A stretch of DNA of 11,457 bases. Source: Frankia sp. (GTDB lineage Bacteria > Actinomycetota > Actinomycetes > Frankiales > Frankiaceae). Location of the stretch: positions 1 to 11,457 of the forward strand of contig JADGHD010000098.1 in the NCBI GenBank assembly GCA_019689615.1, given 5' to 3'. The translations under genes and the position numbers were made by a program. The notes under the pieces were generated by a model, which did no database searches, had not been told where the DNA came from, and worked only from the letters and a program-made list of their open reading frames with translations. Shown one piece after another: positions 1-6,680 of the stretch. Positions within the stretch are counted from its first letter, which is position 1. Every line of letters begins with the position of its first letter.

Positions 1-49
1 GGTGTGGGCCGGGCGGCCAGCGGGGGCGGCGGCGCTAGGTGCTGCCCGG

Positions 50-1726
50 TCAGCCGGCCAGCTGGCCGCTGGCCAGGAACGCCGCCGTGGTGGCGAAGGT
101 CGTGCACTTCGCCGTGCACCAGTAGACCCGGCCGCCCTGGCTGGGCTGGAAGGTGTTGCCGGTGAACGCGCTGATCATGCCGGGCGCGGACACCTGCGGC
201 GTCCGGTTCGTCTCCAGCAGGAAGCTGGTCCGCCCGCTGCCGGTGAAGCTGTTGCCCTGGATCGCCACCGCCCGGGTGTTCCAGGTCAGTCCGTTCCTGG
301 CGGAATGGGGGTCGCTGGACGGGCTGCGCGGGTCGTCGTAGACGCCCAGGTCGATGACGTTGTCGCGGAACTGGTTGCCGGTCACGGTCACCCGGTCCGA
401 CCCGGAGATCTTCAGTCCCCTGCCGTTGCCGCTGATGACGTTGTCGGTGATCGTGGCCAGCGTCGAGACCTCGTAGTAGATGCCGTTCGTGCTGTTGCCG
501 GTGACCGTGTTCCCGCTGATCCTCGCGTCGATGCAGCCGAGGTCGCACCACAGGCCGGCGCCGGTGTTGTTGGCGAACGAGTTGCCGGTCACCTCGACCC
601 CGCGGGAGCGGGTGATCTTCACCCCGGCGACCGTGCAGTACGAGCCGCAGCCGGTGGTGCCGAACCCGGCGCTGTTGTTCTTGTCGAACCGGTTGCCGGT
701 GACGACCAGGCCGTCGGCGTAGTTGGCGACCATGCCGCGGTAGCCGTTGCGGACGACCACGTTGCCGCCGACCCAGCCGCCGGGCTTGGTCACGGCGAGC
801 GCCGTGCCCGCGATGTCGCGCAGCACGTTGTTCTCGATGGTCACCCTGGGCGCGTTGGCGATCACGGCGGCGAGCTGGGACTCGTTCCAGGTCGGCGCGT
901 AGTGGCGGAAGCCGAGGCCGCGCAGCACGCTGCCGTCGGCCCCGGGGTTGAACTGGATGGCCTTCCAGCGCGCCGACACCTCGACCCGCTGCCCGCCCGG
1001 GTCGCTGCCGATGACGACGGTGCCGTCGCCGGCTACGTAGAACGTGCCGGTGGTGAGCTGGGCCTCGCCGGCCACCTCGACCAGCGGGCTCCCGTTGATG
1101 AAGACCTGGTTGGGGCTGCCGGCGAGCGGGTTCGCCTGGTCGATGGCGGCCGGCTGGAAACAGGTCCGGCACAGCCGGCTGCGGTAGGTGGTGGACCGCC
1201 ACCCGCGGCCCTGCTGCCGCCAGCCGGTGACCACGTCGGCGCCGTTGAACCAGACCACCTCGCCCGGGTACGGCTGGATCGTCACCCGCCGGTAGACGCT
1301 GTTGATCGACTCACGGTAGTCACCGCCGCGCAGCACGATCGTGTTGCCGCCGCGCGCCCTGGCCACGGCGGCGGCGATGGTGCGCAGCGGCTGGTTGGGG
1401 GTGCCGGGCGCGCTGTCGGAACCACTGGGCGCGACGAAGATCGCGCCACTGGGGATCGGGTAGTCCCCGCCGGGCAGCGCCGTCGGCGGCGGCAGCGCTG
1501 GCACGCCCCCGCGCCCGCCGCCGGCACCGTCGAGGCGGTTGGCCGGTGGGGCTGGACTGGCCGATGACGGTGAAAAACCAGGCTCGCCCGATGGCGCGGG
1601 CAGTACGTCGCACTCGGCGAGGGCGAGGGCCACGGCGGCGGCGATGGCCGCCAGCGGCGCGGCGAGCCACGCCCGGGGGAAAGGCCGCCATCGTGGTCGG
1701 TTCTCTGCTGCAAAGGCAGTACGCAC
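50..1726 (-). CDS. Exported right-handed parallel beta-helix protein
   Basis: The protein has 558 residues. A basic N-terminus and a hydrophobic stretch (about 20-37, ending ALA before E38-C39) look like a signal peptide or membrane anchor. A Pro/Ser/Gly linker (about 40-93) follows. At about 97-135 is the SGSD...GT...PLRTIAAAV...G-TI-L-GG-Y opening typical of secreted beta-helix proteins (DUF1565/pectate-lyase-like fold). From about 290 to 530, coils recur with a G-N-x-F/V-x-x-N pattern (VTGNRF, VTGNSF, ISGNTV, VTGNQF). Four close Cys pairs (186/189, 360/364, 394/398, 537/541) suggest disulfides and an extracytoplasmic location. The start is GTG with AAGGGG five bases upstream; the stop at 50-52 is inside the window. 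Proteins of this fold include polysaccharide lyases, C5-epimerases and phage-type depolymerases, and an EPS-processing role fits the neighbourhood. I see no catalytic signature that decides this, so fold is well supported and enzyme activity is inference. Confidence 0.88.
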   Translation of the reverse strand: MRTAFAAENRPRWRPFPRAWLAAPLAAIAAAVALALAECDVLPAPSGEPGFSPSSASPAPPANRLDGAGGGRGGVPALPPPTALPGGDYPIPSGAIFVAPSGSDSAPGTPNQPLRTIAAAVARARGGNTIVLRGGDYRESINSVYRRVTIQPYPGEVVWFNGADVVTGWRQQGRGWRSTTYRSRLCRTCFQPAAIDQANPLAGSPNQVFINGSPLVEVAGEAQLTTGTFYVAGDGTVVIGSDPGGQRVEVSARWKAIQFNPGADGSVLRGLGFRHYAPTWNESQLAAVIANAPRVTIENNVLRDIAGTALAVTKPGGWVGGNVVVRNGYRGMVANYADGLVVTGNRFDKNNSAGFGTTGCGSYCTVAGVKITRSRGVEVTGNSFANNTGAGLWCDLGCIDARISGNTVTGNSTNGIYYEVSTLATITDNVISGNGRGLKISGSDRVTVTGNQFRDNVIDLGVYDDPRSPSSDPHSARNGLTWNTRAVAIQGNSFTGSGRTSFLLETNRTPQVSAPGMISAFTGNTFQPSQGGRVYWCTAKCTTFATTAAFLASGQLAG

Positions 1727-1870
1727 AGATACCCCTTGAATCCCCCCAGTGTTCGACTCGCTACGATACGCGGTTACTAGCAGACGATCTTCTACTGAGC
1801 GTGTTCATAACGGCGCACACCGGGGTCCGGATGTGGTCCCAGGGCGGCGCTGCGGGGATCGGGGGATCGC
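1727..1870. promoter_or_regulatory. Divergent intergenic region with probable promoters
   Basis: This gap separates divergently transcribed genes and must carry promoters for both unless transcription enters from elsewhere. Its middle (about 1741-1810) is near 50% GC, well below the flanking genes. TAnnnT hexamers occur on both strands: TACGAT at 1762-1767 on plus, and TATCGT on minus over the same bases, about 39 bases before the GTG of the beta-helix gene. I found no matching -35 element at 16-18 bp for either, so no specific promoter is assigned. Ribosome binding sequences lie at the edges: AAGGGG on minus next to 1726, and GGGGG at 1861-1865 on plus before the ATG at 1871. Confidence 0.4.
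1779..1796. promoter_or_regulatory. Imperfect 18-bp palindrome, possible operator
   Basis: AGCAGACGATCTTCTACT pairs with its own reverse complement at 7 of 9 symmetric positions, centred on GATC. It lies between the divergent beta-helix and lipoprotein genes in the less GC-rich part of the gap, a plausible place for a dimeric repressor or activator. No regulator family is recognised, and symmetry of this quality can arise by chance. Confidence 0.22.
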
Positions 1871-2548
1871 ATGACCATGTGGGGAAGGGCCGATCGGCCA
1901 GCCGGCGGGCGGCCCGTGGTGGCGGTGTCGCGGTCGCTGTCGGCGCTGCCCGCGCCGCGCCCGCGGGCCGGCGGGCCGGCGCCGGCGGCGATGGCCCGCC
2001 CGGGACCCTCCCGGCTGGCCGGGCTCGTCGGGCTGCTCGTGCTCGTGCTGGTTGCCGCCGGCTGCGGGGGCGCTGACGAGCGCGACCCCTACCGGGAGCA
2101 GGGGCCGTTCCCGACGGCCCTGGCGCCGATGCCGAGCGGCCCGGCGCCGACGGCGCCGGCGGTGGCCCTCACCGAGCCGGCCGGCGGCAGTGGTGGGCTG
2201 CGGGTGGCGGTCACCCGGACCGAGGCGGTGCGCTCGGTCGGCCAGGGGCCGGGCGAGCTCGCCGACCAGCCGGCCGTGGCGTTCACGGTCGAGGTGCGCA
2301 ACGAGTCCGACCAGGCGATCAGCCTGGACCGGGTGAACGTCACGGTCTCCTACGGGCCGGACGGCCTGCCGGCCTCCCCGGACGACAACCCGGACGCGGC
2401 GGGGCTTGCCGGCACGCTCGCCGCCGGCGCCAGCGCGACCGGCGTGTACGTCTTCCGCATCCCCGACGATCAGCGCTCGGACGTCTCGGTCGTCGTCAGC
2501 TATGACGCGGCCATGCCGGCGCTGGTCCTCACCGGTCCGGTCGGCTGA
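1871..2548 (+). CDS. Small lipoprotein with DUF4352-like domain
   Basis: From the ATG at 1871 the product has 225 residues. A lipobox (LVAAGC, Cys at residue 65) follows a strong hydrophobic core, so the mature protein should be lipid-anchored outside the membrane. A Pro/Ala-rich linker leads to a domain (about 112-222) with alternating beta strands and the pattern V-F-T-V-E-V-R-N-E-S, then G-T-L-A-A-G-A-S-A-T-G-V-Y-V-F-R-I-P. That is how DUF4352-type immunoglobulin-like domains of Gram-positive lipoproteins read; their usual role is binding or envelope support, without known catalysis. Start choice is uncertain. The ATG at 1871 has GGGGG five bases upstream, but an internal ATG at 1991 would give a compact 25-residue lipoprotein signal (185 aa in total) without a clear ribosome binding site. 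The gene is transcribed toward the large secreted protein, 326 bp away, and could be co-transcribed with it. Specific function is unknown. Confidence 0.75.
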   Translation: MTMWGRADRPAGGRPVVAVSRSLSALPAPRPRAGGPAPAAMARPGPSRLAGLVGLLVLVLVAAGCGGADERDPYREQGPFPTALAPMPSGPAPTAPAVALTEPAGGSGGLRVAVTRTEAVRSVGQGPGELADQPAVAFTVEVRNESDQAISLDRVNVTVSYGPDGLPASPDDNPDAAGLAGTLAAGASATGVYVFRIPDDQRSDVSVVVSYDAAMPALVLTGPVG

Positions 2549-2550
2549 GG

Positions 2551-2568
2551 GCGGGCGCCGCCGCCCGC
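2551..2568 (+). terminator. GC-rich hairpin after lipoprotein gene
   Basis: GCGGGCG (2551-2557) and CGCCCGC (2562-2568) can form a 7-bp stem with a 4-base loop, starting two bases after the lipoprotein stop codon. There is no T-tract, so if it terminates transcription it does so in the U-less manner often proposed for actinobacteria. The right arm is part of the tandem repeat that follows, so several alternative pairings exist. Confidence 0.25.
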
Positions 2569-2611
2569 TGCGGCCGCCCGCTGCGACCGCCCGCTGCGGC
2601 CGCCCGCCTGC
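2560..2611. repeat. 13-bp tandem repeat, about four copies
   Basis: The unit GCCGCCCGCTGCG occurs at 2560-2572 and 2573-2585. A copy with one changed base (A for G at its first position) is at 2586-2598. A degenerate fourth copy with an inserted C begins at 2599. The array lies wholly in non-coding DNA just after the lipoprotein gene. Because 13 is not a multiple of three, copy-number change would not be tolerated inside a gene, consistent with its position. Confidence 0.75.
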
Positions 2612-2874
2612 CCGGTCATTGCCCGTCCTTTTCCGATATCCGTGCCCGTTTCCGGCCCGGGCGTGCCCGCGGCATCCCCGACAATGCGCCGGGATGACAC
2701 CGGGACAACACCGAAGCGCCGCCACGCCGGCAACGGGTGGTTTGTTGGCCTGGCCGGGCATGGGAAGCTCGCCCGCGCCGGGGGAAGTGACCGGAAACTG
2801 CCAGGCTGGCCAGTCGTCGCCTGGTCCGGTGCCGGCCCCGGAAATGCATGCAACGCGTTGGGGGAGCGGCGAAA

Positions 2875-5800
2875 ATGCGGGACCGGGCTGCGGGCATCGG
2901 CAGACGGCTGGCCTCGGCGGTCACGGCGGCGGCGCTGGCCGTCGCCGGGGCGGTGGTCGTGGCGCCGGCGGCCACGACCACGGTGGCGCTGGCCGACACC
3001 GCGCCGCCCGACCCGGCCACGCCGGAGACGGTCAGCGCCGACCCCCTGCCGACCGTCCAGGTCAACGGCGTCGTCTGGGCGCAGGTCATCGTCGGTGACA
3101 CCGTCTACGCCACCGGGAGCTTCACCGCAGCCCGCCCGGCCGGCTCGCCGCCCGGCACGAACGAGACGCCGCGGGCGAACCTGCTCGCCTACAGCCTCAC
3201 CACCGGCGAGCTGATCACCAGCTTCGACCACGCGCTCAACGGGCAGGGCCGGGCCATCACCGCATCGCCCGACGGCAGCCGGATCTACGTCGGCGGCGAC
3301 TTCACCACCGTCGACGGCCAGCCGCACGCCAGGATCGCCGCGTTCAGCACCGCCGACGGCTCGCTCAGCGACGACTGGACGGGTGGGGCCGCGGCGTCCG
3401 TGCGCGCGCTGACCGCCAGCGACACCGTCCTGTACGCCGGCGGCGTCTATGCCTCGGCGATGGGCAACAACCGGATGCGGCTGTCCGCGTACGACGCCGC
3501 GACCGGCGCGCTGCTGAACTGGGCGCCGCAGGCCGCGAACGGGCAGGTCAACGCGATGGTGCTGACCCCCGACCGGTCACTGGTCATCGTCGGCGGCCAG
3601 TTCAACCAGCTCAACGGCATCGAGGCGCGTGGTCTCGGCGCCGTCGACGCCGTCACCGGCGCCACCGTTCCGTGGGCCGCCAACCAGATCATCCGGAACG
3701 CGGGCAACAACGCGTCGATCAGCAGCCTGCGCACCGACGGCGTCAACGTCTACGGGGCGGGCTGGTCGTTCAACCAGGGCGGCAATTTCGAGGGCGCCTT
3801 CGCGGCCGTGCCGAACACCGGCGAGCTGGTCTGGCTCGAGGACTGCCACGGCGACACCTACGACACCTTCGGCGTGGGCGGAGTGCTCTACAAGGTCGGC
3901 CACGCGCACTTCTGCGGAAACGTCGGCGGATTCCCGCAGACCGAGCCGTGGACGTTCTACCGGGCGCTGGCGTGGACCACGGCTCCGGCCGGCACGGTCG
4001 CGCACAACTCGACCGGGAACTATTTCGACTTCTTCGGCCACCCGGCGCCGGCCCAGCTCAACTGGTACCCGCGGCTGGCGATCGGCAGCTACACCGGCCA
4101 GGACCAGGCGGCCTGGACGATCACCGGTACCAGCGACTACCTCGTGCTCGGTGGCGAGTTCCCGACCGTGAACGGTACCGGGCAGCAGGGCCTGGTCCGG
4201 TTCGCGCGGCGCACGATCGCCCCGAACCAGGTCGGCCCGCAGTGGGACGGCCCGGGGCTCACGCCCAGGGTGGTCTCGCTCGCCGCCGGCACTGCCCGGG
4301 TGGCCTGGACGACCACCTACGACAACGACAACGAGGCGCTGACCTACACGGTCGTCCGGGACGGCGACACCGCCAGTCCGGTCTACACCACGACCGTCAC
4401 CGGTCGGTTCTGGCAGACCAAGCCGATCGGGTTCGTCGACGAGGGCCTGGCCCCGGGCAGCTCCCACACCTATCGCGTCCAAGTCCGGGACCCGTTCGAC
4501 AACACGATCCCCGGGCCGACCAGCCAGCCGGTGACGATCTCGTCCACATCGGCCAGCGGGTACGCGCGGGCCGTCCTCGACGACGAGCCCGGCGGCTACT
4601 GGCGGCTCGGCGAGCCGTCCGGCGCCACCGCCTACGACTGGGCCGGCTTCGCCGACCTGACCCTGGCCAGCTCTGTCACCCGGGGCGCGGCCGGCGCGCT
4701 GACCGGGGACACCGACGCCGCCTCGACCTTCAGCGGGGCCACCGGCAGCATCGGGGCGACGCCGCGTGCGGTGCCCGGGCCGGACACATTCAGCGTCGAG
4801 GCCTGGTTCCGGACGACCACCACCCGCGGCGGAAAGATCATCGGCTTTGGTACGGCGGCCAGCGGCAACTCGACGAACTATGACCGGCACGTCTACATGA
4901 CCAACGACGGGCGGCTCGTGTTCGGCGTGTACTCCGGCGGCGCCCGCACGGTCACCACCACCGCCCGCTACAACAACGGCCAGTGGCACCACGTGGTCGC
5001 CACCCTGTCCGGCGCGGGCATGGCGCTCCACGTCGACGGCACCCGCGTCGGGCAGAACCAGGCGACGACGTCCGCCCAGAGCTACGACGGCTACTGGCGG
5101 GTCGGCGGCGACAACCTCGGCAGCTGGCCGACCCGGCCGACGAGCAACTACTTCGCCGGGACCATCGACGAGGTGGCGGTCTATCCGCGTGCCCTCGACG
5201 AGGCCGAGGTCGCTGCCCACTTCGCGGCGGCCACCGGGGTCAACACCGCGCCGACCGCCGAGTTCTCGGTCGGCTGCGAGGAGCTGTCCTGCTCCGTCGA
5301 CGCCAGCGGCTCCGCCGACCCCGACGGGACGATCGCCACGTACGAGTGGGACTTCGGCGACGGGGCGACGGGCAACGGCGCCACCGCGACCCACACCTTC
5401 CCGGCGGCCGGCGACTACCGGATCACGCTGACCGTCACCGACAACCTCGGCGCGACGGCCTCGGCCACCCGGACCGTCTCGCCCAGGCCCGCGGCCAACC
5501 CGTCGGCGAGCACCTACGCGGTCGACGCCTTCGAGCGGACCGTGACCACCAACGGCTGGGGCACCGCGGACACCGGCGGGGCCTGGGCGAACGCGCACGG
5601 CCCCGGCCCGCGGGCGGTCTCCGCCGGCGCCGGCGTGCTGACACTGGCCACGCCCGGCAGCCAGACCGGGATCTACCTGCCCGGGGTGTCGGCGACCGAC
5701 ACCGCCGTCACCGTGACCCTGACGGCCGACAAGCCGGGCAGCGGCAACGGCACCTATCTCTATGTCGTCGGCCGCCGGGTGTCGACGAACAACGAGTACC

Positions 5801-6402
5801 GGGCCCGGCTGCGGATCACCAACGCGAACACCGTCCAGCTCGCGCTGACGGCACTGATCGGCTCGGGGACCGAGACCACCCTCGTGGGCGAGGCCCCGCT
5901 GGCCGGGGTGACCTTCAGCCCGGGCACGCAGATCAGGGTGCGCTTCCAGGTCGTCGGGACGGGGCCGACCACGCTGCGGCTGAAGGCCTGGCCAGCGGGC
6001 GGCGACGAGCCGGCCGGCTGGGCGCGGACCGGGACCGACAACACCCCCGCGCTGCAGGCCTCCGGGGCGGTCGGGCTGACCGCCTTCCTGTCCGGTTCGG
6101 CGGCCACCGCGCCGGTCGTCGTGCAGGCGAGCGACTTCCGGGCGATGTCCACGGCGGGGGCGCCGGTGGCCGCCTTCACCGCCTCGTGCACCGGGCTCAC
6201 CTGCGCGGCGGACGCCTCGACGTCGACGGACCCGGCCGGCGCGATCACCGGCTACACCTGGAGCTGGGGTGACGGGACCGTGACCAGCGGGCCCACGTCG
6301 AGCCACACGTTCACCGAGGCTGGCACCTATGTGGTGACACTGACCGTCACCAACTCCGCCGGCTGGACGGACGTGACGACCAGAACGGTCACCGTGGGCT
6401 GA
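2875..6402 (+). CDS. Secreted beta-propeller/FN3/LamG/PKD multidomain protein
   Basis: The product has 1175 residues. The signal peptide (about 1-40) has RR at 10-11, a hydrophobic core and an A-L-A cleavage site before D41. A beta-propeller (about 55-450) repeats blades of the form Y-V-G-G-x-F-x-x-V-x-G, and D-C-H-G-D...H-A-H-F-C (Cys 324 and 347) probably forms a disulfide. An FN3-like region (about 455-560), a LamG/concanavalin-like domain (about 562-788, G-Y-W-R-L-G-E at 574-580), a PKD domain (about 793-870, W-D-F-G-D-G), a second jelly-roll domain (about 880-1090) and a final PKD domain (about 1098-1175, W-S-W-G-D-G) follow. Each PKD carries a close Cys pair. I chose the ATG at 2875 because GGGGGAG lies eight bases upstream and the signal peptide then starts naturally; the ATG at 2848 adds nine residues. 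No sortase motif or C-terminal membrane segment is seen, so it is probably released or held by binding. LamG and PKD domains commonly bind glycans or proteins; an adhesin or matrix role is inferred. Confidence 0.9.
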   Translation: MRDRAAGIGRRLASAVTAAALAVAGAVVVAPAATTTVALADTAPPDPATPETVSADPLPTVQVNGVVWAQVIVGDTVYATGSFTAARPAGSPPGTNETPRANLLAYSLTTGELITSFDHALNGQGRAITASPDGSRIYVGGDFTTVDGQPHARIAAFSTADGSLSDDWTGGAAASVRALTASDTVLYAGGVYASAMGNNRMRLSAYDAATGALLNWAPQAANGQVNAMVLTPDRSLVIVGGQFNQLNGIEARGLGAVDAVTGATVPWAANQIIRNAGNNASISSLRTDGVNVYGAGWSFNQGGNFEGAFAAVPNTGELVWLEDCHGDTYDTFGVGGVLYKVGHAHFCGNVGGFPQTEPWTFYRALAWTTAPAGTVAHNSTGNYFDFFGHPAPAQLNWYPRLAIGSYTGQDQAAWTITGTSDYLVLGGEFPTVNGTGQQGLVRFARRTIAPNQVGPQWDGPGLTPRVVSLAAGTARVAWTTTYDNDNEALTYTVVRDGDTASPVYTTTVTGRFWQTKPIGFVDEGLAPGSSHTYRVQVRDPFDNTIPGPTSQPVTISSTSASGYARAVLDDEPGGYWRLGEPSGATAYDWAGFADLTLASSVTRGAAGALTGDTDAASTFSGATGSIGATPRAVPGPDTFSVEAWFRTTTTRGGKIIGFGTAASGNSTNYDRHVYMTNDGRLVFGVYSGGARTVTTTARYNNGQWHHVVATLSGAGMALHVDGTRVGQNQATTSAQSYDGYWRVGGDNLGSWPTRPTSNYFAGTIDEVAVYPRALDEAEVAAHFAAATGVNTAPTAEFSVGCEELSCSVDASGSADPDGTIATYEWDFGDGATGNGATATHTFPAAGDYRITLTVTDNLGATASATRTVSPRPAANPSASTYAVDAFERTVTTNGWGTADTGGAWANAHGPGPRAVSAGAGVLTLATPGSQTGIYLPGVSATDTAVTVTLTADKPGSGNGTYLYVVGRRVSTNNEYRARLRITNANTVQLALTALIGSGTETTLVGEAPLAGVTFSPGTQIRVRFQVVGTGPTTLRLKAWPAGGDEPAGWARTGTDNTPALQASGAVGLTAFLSGSAATAPVVVQASDFRAMSTAGAPVAAFTASCTGLTCAADASTSTDPAGAITGYTWSWGDGTVTSGPTSSHTFTEAGTYVVTLTVTNSAGWTDVTTRTVTVG

Positions 6403-6439
6403 GTTCCTCGGCCGTCGCGGGGTCTGCTGCCGTGGGAGC

Positions 6440-6461
6440 CGCCGCGGTGGTGGTCGCGGCG
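6440..6461 (+). terminator. Hairpin downstream of the large secreted protein
   Basis: CGCCGCG (6440-6446) can pair with CGCGGCG (6455-6461) to give a 7-bp stem with an 8-base loop, 37 bases after the stop codon. No T-tract follows. It is the best terminator candidate I found for the gene ending at 6402, but stems like this are common in DNA this GC-rich. Confidence 0.25.
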
Positions 6462-6464
6462 TGC

Positions 6465-6476
6465 CCGGATATCCGG
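6465..6476. repeat. Perfect 12-bp palindrome CCGGATATCCGG
   Basis: CCGGATATCCGG is perfectly self-complementary over 12 bases and lies directly after the hairpin in the same gap. Its role is unknown; it could extend the terminator structure or bind a dimeric protein. The GATATC core also occurs in two other intergenic gaps of this window. Confidence 0.4.
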
Positions 6477-6614
6477 CGGACGTAGTCGGCGCGCCACCAA
6501 TCCCGGGTGCCGTCCGCAGGGCTGGCGGAGAACATGCGCGGCGCGTGAGCAGTCGAATGCGTGTTGTCTGGATCGCGCACTACAAGTAGCACTAACATTG
6601 CCGTCGGTACGAGC

Positions 6615-6634
6615 ACGATACCGTACGTTATCGT
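6615..6634. promoter_or_regulatory. 20-bp near-perfect palindrome, candidate operator
   Basis: ACGATACCGTACGTTATCGT is symmetric at 9 of 10 base pairs, with outer arms ACGATA/TATCGT and a perfect CGTACG centre. It ends 46 bases before the ATG of the glycosyltransferase, in the AT-rich leader. This is a typical size and place for the site of a dimeric helix-turn-helix regulator. No regulator gene is in the window and the family is not identified. Confidence 0.45.
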
Positions 6635-6642
6635 TTTGATTC

Positions 6643-6652
6643 TTTACGTAAA
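6643..6652. promoter_or_regulatory. Perfect 10-bp palindrome TTTACGTAAA
   Basis: This perfect palindrome lies 8 bases after the 20-bp palindrome and 28 bases before the start codon. It shares a TACGT-type centre with its neighbour. The two centres are about 23 bp apart, roughly two helical turns, which would allow cooperative binding of the same protein. The link is inference. Confidence 0.3.
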
Positions 6653-6680
6653 TCCAGCCCAAGGACCTCGGGGGTCGGCG

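Larger units (their letters stand above)
2549..2874. other. Intergenic region before the large secreted protein
   Basis: This 326-bp gap has no convincing gene. Its left end holds a GC-rich hairpin and a 13-bp tandem repeat (separate entries). The middle has a T-rich patch (about 2628-2633) followed by CCGATATCCG. At 2800-2810 is the short palindrome GCCAGGCTGGC. Near the right end are ATG codons at 2844 and 2848, and GGGGGAG at 2860-2866, which serves as ribosome binding site for the ATG at 2875. I recognise no riboswitch; this is the logical place for a promoter, but no clear -10/-35 pair is visible. Confidence 0.5.
6389..6535 (-). other. Short minus-strand reading frame, doubtful
   Basis: An ATG-started frame of 48 codons runs opposite the end of the large secreted protein and overlaps its last 14 bases. 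It reads D-G-T-R-D-W-W-R-A-D-Y-V-R-R-I near its middle, which looks more protein-like than a random GC-rich frame, then becomes Ala/Thr-rich. An upstream GTG at 6616 would extend it to 75 codons, but that part has mixed codon use. I recognise no family and see no ribosome binding site. It may be a remnant of a lost gene or chance. Confidence 0.12.
6551..6680 (+). promoter_or_regulatory. AT-rich promoter region of the glycosyltransferase operon
   Basis: Bases 6551-6660 are about 48% GC by my count, sharply lower than the surrounding genes, and end at the operon's first gene. The stretch contains a TAACAT hexamer (6593-6598) that could act as -10, two palindromes (separate entries), and GGGGG six bases before the ATG at 6681. 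No convincing -35 at normal spacing was found. The location and base composition support a regulated promoter; the exact start of transcription cannot be read from sequence alone. Confidence 0.5.

Noticed and set aside
1..49. Left-edge sequence as a terminator or gene end
   Set aside because: It is a short G-rich stretch with no clear stem-loop or reading frame that can be judged from the window.
2..1567. Open frame of 521 codons on plus opposite the beta-helix gene
   Set aside because: Composition is that of an antisense shadow, and the minus strand shows a complete beta-helix protein with start, ribosome binding site and repeats.
1609..1626. Lipobox in the beta-helix protein (L-A-L-A-E-C)
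   Set aside because: Glu immediately before Cys39 does not fit the lipobox, which needs a small residue there; ordinary signal peptidase cleavage after A-L-A fits better.
2800..2810. Palindrome GCCAGGCTGGC as an operator before the large secreted protein
   Set aside because: It is only 5 bp per arm and GC-rich, which is common by chance here; no second site or nearby promoter supports it.
2690..2874. Riboswitch (such as c-di-AMP type) in the leader of the large secreted protein
   Set aside because: The short ACACCG repeats and GC stems suggested structure, but I could not match the conserved core of any riboswitch class.
3577..6306. Open frame of 909 codons antisense to the large secreted protein
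   Set aside because: It has no signal peptide, fold motif or family resemblance, is rich in Arg/Gly/Val as expected of a mirror of GC-rich codons, and overlaps a gene with clear domains.
6561..6680. N-terminal 40-codon extension of the glycosyltransferase
   Set aside because: It would be translated from AT-rich, palindrome-bearing leader DNA unlike the gene, and the conserved N-terminal motif begins exactly at the ATG at 6681.
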